From assembly GCA_001797745.1 (NCBI GenBank), contig MGQF01000017.1:7280-15764 (forward strand): 8,485 bases of DNA, read 5' to 3'. The notes beneath the pieces were generated by a model. That model was not told the origin of the DNA. It ran no database searches and worked only from the letters and a program-made list of their open reading frames with translations. Positions 6,917 to 8,485 of the stretch are shown here, one piece after another. The position numbers were made by a program, and so were the translations under genes. Every line of letters begins with the position of its first letter. Positions within the stretch are counted from its first letter, which is position 1. Source of the DNA: Deltaproteobacteria bacterium RBG_13_52_11. GTDB lineage: Bacteria; Desulfobacterota; B13-G15; RBG-16-54-18.

Positions 6917-7335
6917 AATTCTGGGATTCCTCAGCCATTATCCCTTTGTGTCTGCAGGAGCCAACTTCCGAACAAGTACGAGAGGCGTTGAAAGCAGATG
7001 AGGACATTGTGGTGTGGTGGACGACACGCCTTGAATGCCTTTCAGCCCTAGAGCGTCGACAGCGTGAAGGGGCGCTTCATGCAGACACGCAATTGAAGTC
7101 ACGGGCAGTCCTCTTCGCGCTGGCAACGGCTTGGTCTGAGGTGCTGCCAAGCGAGCGCGTCCGGCAGCGCGCGGAAAGGCTCCTCTCCATCCATCCGCTG
7201 AGGGCGGCAGATGCCCTTCAACTCGCGGCAGCCCTCATATGGGCAGAAGAAGCGCCTCAAGGCCTTGAGGTCGTCTGCCTCGATAAAAACCTGAGAGAAG
7301 GGGCCTTTAAAGAAGGCTTTACCGTCCTTCCGTAG
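6913..7335 (+). CDS. PIN-domain (VapC-like) ribonuclease toxin
   Basis: A 140-residue PIN-domain protein, the expected partner of the preceding Phd-type antitoxin. The metal-binding acids are in place: Asp5 (MKFWDSSAIIPL), Glu41 (TTRLECLSAL), Asp100 (LRAADALQLAAA) and Asp124 (VVCLDKNLREGA). The closing AFKEGFTVLP is typical of this subgroup. VapC toxins cleave tRNA or rRNA and slow growth when free of the antitoxin; the actual target cannot be read from sequence. Translation is coupled through the ATGA overlap with the antitoxin gene. The gene is complete. It converges on the histidine phosphatase gene with an 84-base gap and no clear terminator. Confidence 0.95.
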   Translation: MKFWDSSAIIPLCLQEPTSEQVREALKADEDIVVWWTTRLECLSALERRQREGALHADTQLKSRAVLFALATAWSEVLPSERVRQRAERLLSIHPLRAADALQLAAALIWAEEAPQGLEVVCLDKNLREGAFKEGFTVLP

Positions 7336-7394
7336 CCCCAGGGGGAAAACCTTTACATATCCGCCTGCATCGAGGGTGATTTTCTAACATTTAA

Positions 7395-7555
7395 AAAGAA
7401 GGCCTTATTATTCTTTCTCTTAAAAATCCACCTTTCCCCTCTCCACCCCTACCTTCTGCAGGTGGCAGGTGTCGTTGAGCAGCATAACGATCCATTTGCC
7501 GTCTTGATATCGAAAGCAGTTGATAGCTGCTGTATCCTGGCCGATGTGCCAGAAG
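7395..7555 (-). repeat. Tail copy 3: the 3' end of the intact phosphatase gene, repeated at two other sites
   Basis: This part of the intact gene and its 3' flank is the counterpart of the remnants at 6419-6517 (matching 7395-7493) and 5507-5645 (matching about 7420-7555). All three lie in the same orientation and are separated by a complete toxin-antitoxin module each. The A+T-rich sequence after the stop (AAAGAA...TTCTTTTT on the - strand) might form a weak terminator hairpin, but the stem is poor. Confidence 0.8.
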
Positions 7556-8058
7556 TGGGAGTTTGCCAAACCCAGCAGGGCGCAGATCAGCACCTTCAGG
7601 ACCACCCGATGGGAGACCAGGACCACCACCTCCTGGGCATGGCGGGCAACGACATCTCCGACGGCCTCTATAACTCTGGAGCGCACCGCATCCAACCCCT
7701 CCCCTCCCGGAAAAATAACGCGATGGGGCTCTTGCTGCCATTGCTGATAAAGATCAAGGTATCGCTTTTTTACCTCCTCGATAGACAGCCCCTCCCACTC
7801 ACCAAAATTGAGATCATTGAGCCCTGCCAGGACCTGCACCTTTACGTTATGAAAACGGGCGATGGCCTCTGCGGTCTCTTTGGCCCGCGAAAGCGGACTG
7901 GAAAAGACAGCCGTGATCCCCTCCCCCTTCAACCGCTCACCAACCAACAGGGCCTCCTCTTTGCCCACCTCATCCAAAGGGACATCCTTGGTACCTCGAA
8001 ATATCTGCTCCTTGTTCCAGCCGGTGCGGCCATGGCGTACCAAAAAGAGCGTGGTCAT
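7420..8058 (-). CDS. Histidine phosphatase family protein (phosphoglycerate mutase-like fold)
   Basis: A 212-residue cytosolic phosphatase or mutase of the RHG superfamily. LFLVRHGRTGWN (residues 4-15) holds the phosphohistidine His9 and Arg8. SSPLSRAKET (53-62) supplies the second Arg, and VLVSHRVVLKVL (146-157) the second His150. The usual general-acid Glu in the LREIDFG-type motif is Asp82 here (LNDLNFGEWEG), possibly a subfamily feature. The end NSHFWHIGQDTAAINCF and LNDTCHL is typical of one branch; the substrate is unknown. I prefer ATG 8058, because the family starts a few residues before RHG. However, an in-frame ATG at 8124 has a better ribosome site (AGGGGG, 8-base spacing) and would add 22 unconserved residues. 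The HTH gene ends just upstream, so the two may be cotranscribed. Its 3' end is repeated twice downstream. Confidence 0.93.
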   Translation of the reverse strand: MTTLFLVRHGRTGWNKEQIFRGTKDVPLDEVGKEEALLVGERLKGEGITAVFSSPLSRAKETAEAIARFHNVKVQVLAGLNDLNFGEWEGLSIEEVKKRYLDLYQQWQQEPHRVIFPGGEGLDAVRSRVIEAVGDVVARHAQEVVVLVSHRVVLKVLICALLGLANSHFWHIGQDTAAINCFRYQDGKWIVMLLNDTCHLQKVGVERGKVDF

Positions 8059-8147
8059 CGTCCCTTCAACCCCTTGCTGATCCCCATCGCCTCTAAGAGC
8101 TTCCGGGCGGAACTTTGGGAACATCCTATATTCCCCCTGTCAAGGCC

Positions 8148-8485
8148 CTAAGTGATCATCTGCAAGTGAGTAACGAGATTAACGTCTTTCCCGGCGATGC
8201 CGAGTTTGCGGCGTATGCGTTCACGGTGCCTGCTTATGGTAGCCGGAGAGATATTCCGCATCTCGGCGATCTCTTTGGTTCTGAGTCCGCTGCGAATCAT
8301 GTTGCATATCTGGATCTCAGTCGGTGTCAGGGAATGGTACTGTTGTGAGATCTGGCTGATGAAGGGAGCGGTGATATCCTCGAGGTTTTCCCGCAGTAGT
8401 TCAACGTACTTCCTCTTTGGCCCTGGCACGGCCCAGGTCAGTTCGTGCAGGATCGGCAGCAGTACCTTCTCGACGTTATCCCGGA
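8148..8485 (-). CDS. LuxR-type HTH regulator, C-terminal part (5' end beyond window)
   Basis: The frame is open to the right edge of the window (it reads RDNVEKVLLPILHELTWAVP before the GTG at 8429), so the apparent start at 8429 is internal and the gene continues beyond the window. The visible 112 residues contain a helical linker (RENLEDITAPFISQISQQYH) and then a GerE/LuxR-type DNA-binding domain: LTPTEIQICNMIRSGLRTKE, IAEMRNISPATISRHRERI and RRKLGI. This arrangement matches the C-terminus of PAS-containing regulators that are frequent in Desulfobacterota, so the missing N-terminus may carry a PAS or other sensor domain; this is inference. It ends 23 or 89 bases before the phosphatase gene, depending on that gene's start, on the same strand. 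Confidence 0.9.
   Translation of the reverse strand, partial: RDNVEKVLLPILHELTWAVPGPKRKYVELLRENLEDITAPFISQISQQYHSLTPTEIQICNMIRSGLRTKEIAEMRNISPATISRHRERIRRKLGIAGKDVNLVTHLQMIT

Noticed and set aside
3683..7419. Insertion sequence or integrase gene that would explain the accessory segment
   Set aside because: No transposase or recombinase frame and no terminal inverted repeats could be found; mobility is suggested only by the repeated gene tails.
5360..7419. CRISPR array made of the repeated C-rich segments
   Set aside because: Only three copies exist, about 0.9-1 kb apart, they differ in sequence and encode the end of a known gene, so they are gene remnants and not CRISPR repeats.
7462..8151. 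229-codon open frame on the + strand opposite the phosphatase gene
   Set aside because: The - strand frame carries all RHG-family motifs, while the + strand translation has none.

Overview
The window is a piece of a bacterial chromosome with G+C-rich, tightly packed biosynthetic genes on the left and a looser, more A+T-rich accessory segment in the middle. The trp genes, an RHG-type histidine phosphatase and a LuxR-type output domain (of the kind found in sensory proteins of the old Deltaproteobacteria) would suit a Desulfobacterota-like organism. This is an impression from protein character, not a demonstrated assignment.

Bases 1-3569 hold the distal half of a tryptophan operon on the + strand: trpC (5' end outside the window), trpF, trpB and trpA. 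trpC/trpF and trpB/trpA each overlap by 4 bases. Between trpF and trpB is a 194-base gap filled by a REP-like palindromic element. Together the four enzymes carry phosphoribosylanthranilate to tryptophan; trpE, trpG and trpD are expected upstream.

Bases 3570-7419 are the accessory part. A 558-residue unrecognised protein on the - strand (3683-5359) has a C-terminal PD-(D/E)XK nuclease-like motif. It is followed by two toxin-antitoxin modules in divergent orientation: DUF433/DUF5615 on the - strand (5709-6313) and Phd/PIN (VapC-like) on the + strand (6626-7335). The Phd/PIN module has a good sigma70-type promoter whose -10 box sits inside an inverted repeat.

Bases 7420-8485 return to housekeeping-style genes on the - strand: a histidine phosphatase (phosphoglycerate mutase-like fold) and, upstream of it, the C-terminal part of a LuxR-type HTH regulator that runs off the window.

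The most notable structure is that the 3' end of the histidine phosphatase gene occurs three times in the same orientation: once in the intact gene, and twice as decayed tails at about 6419-6517 and 5507-5645. Each toxin-antitoxin module lies exactly between two successive tails. This looks like repeated accretion of small cassettes at the 3' end of one chromosomal gene, as integrative elements do at tRNA 3' ends, although no integrase is visible here.
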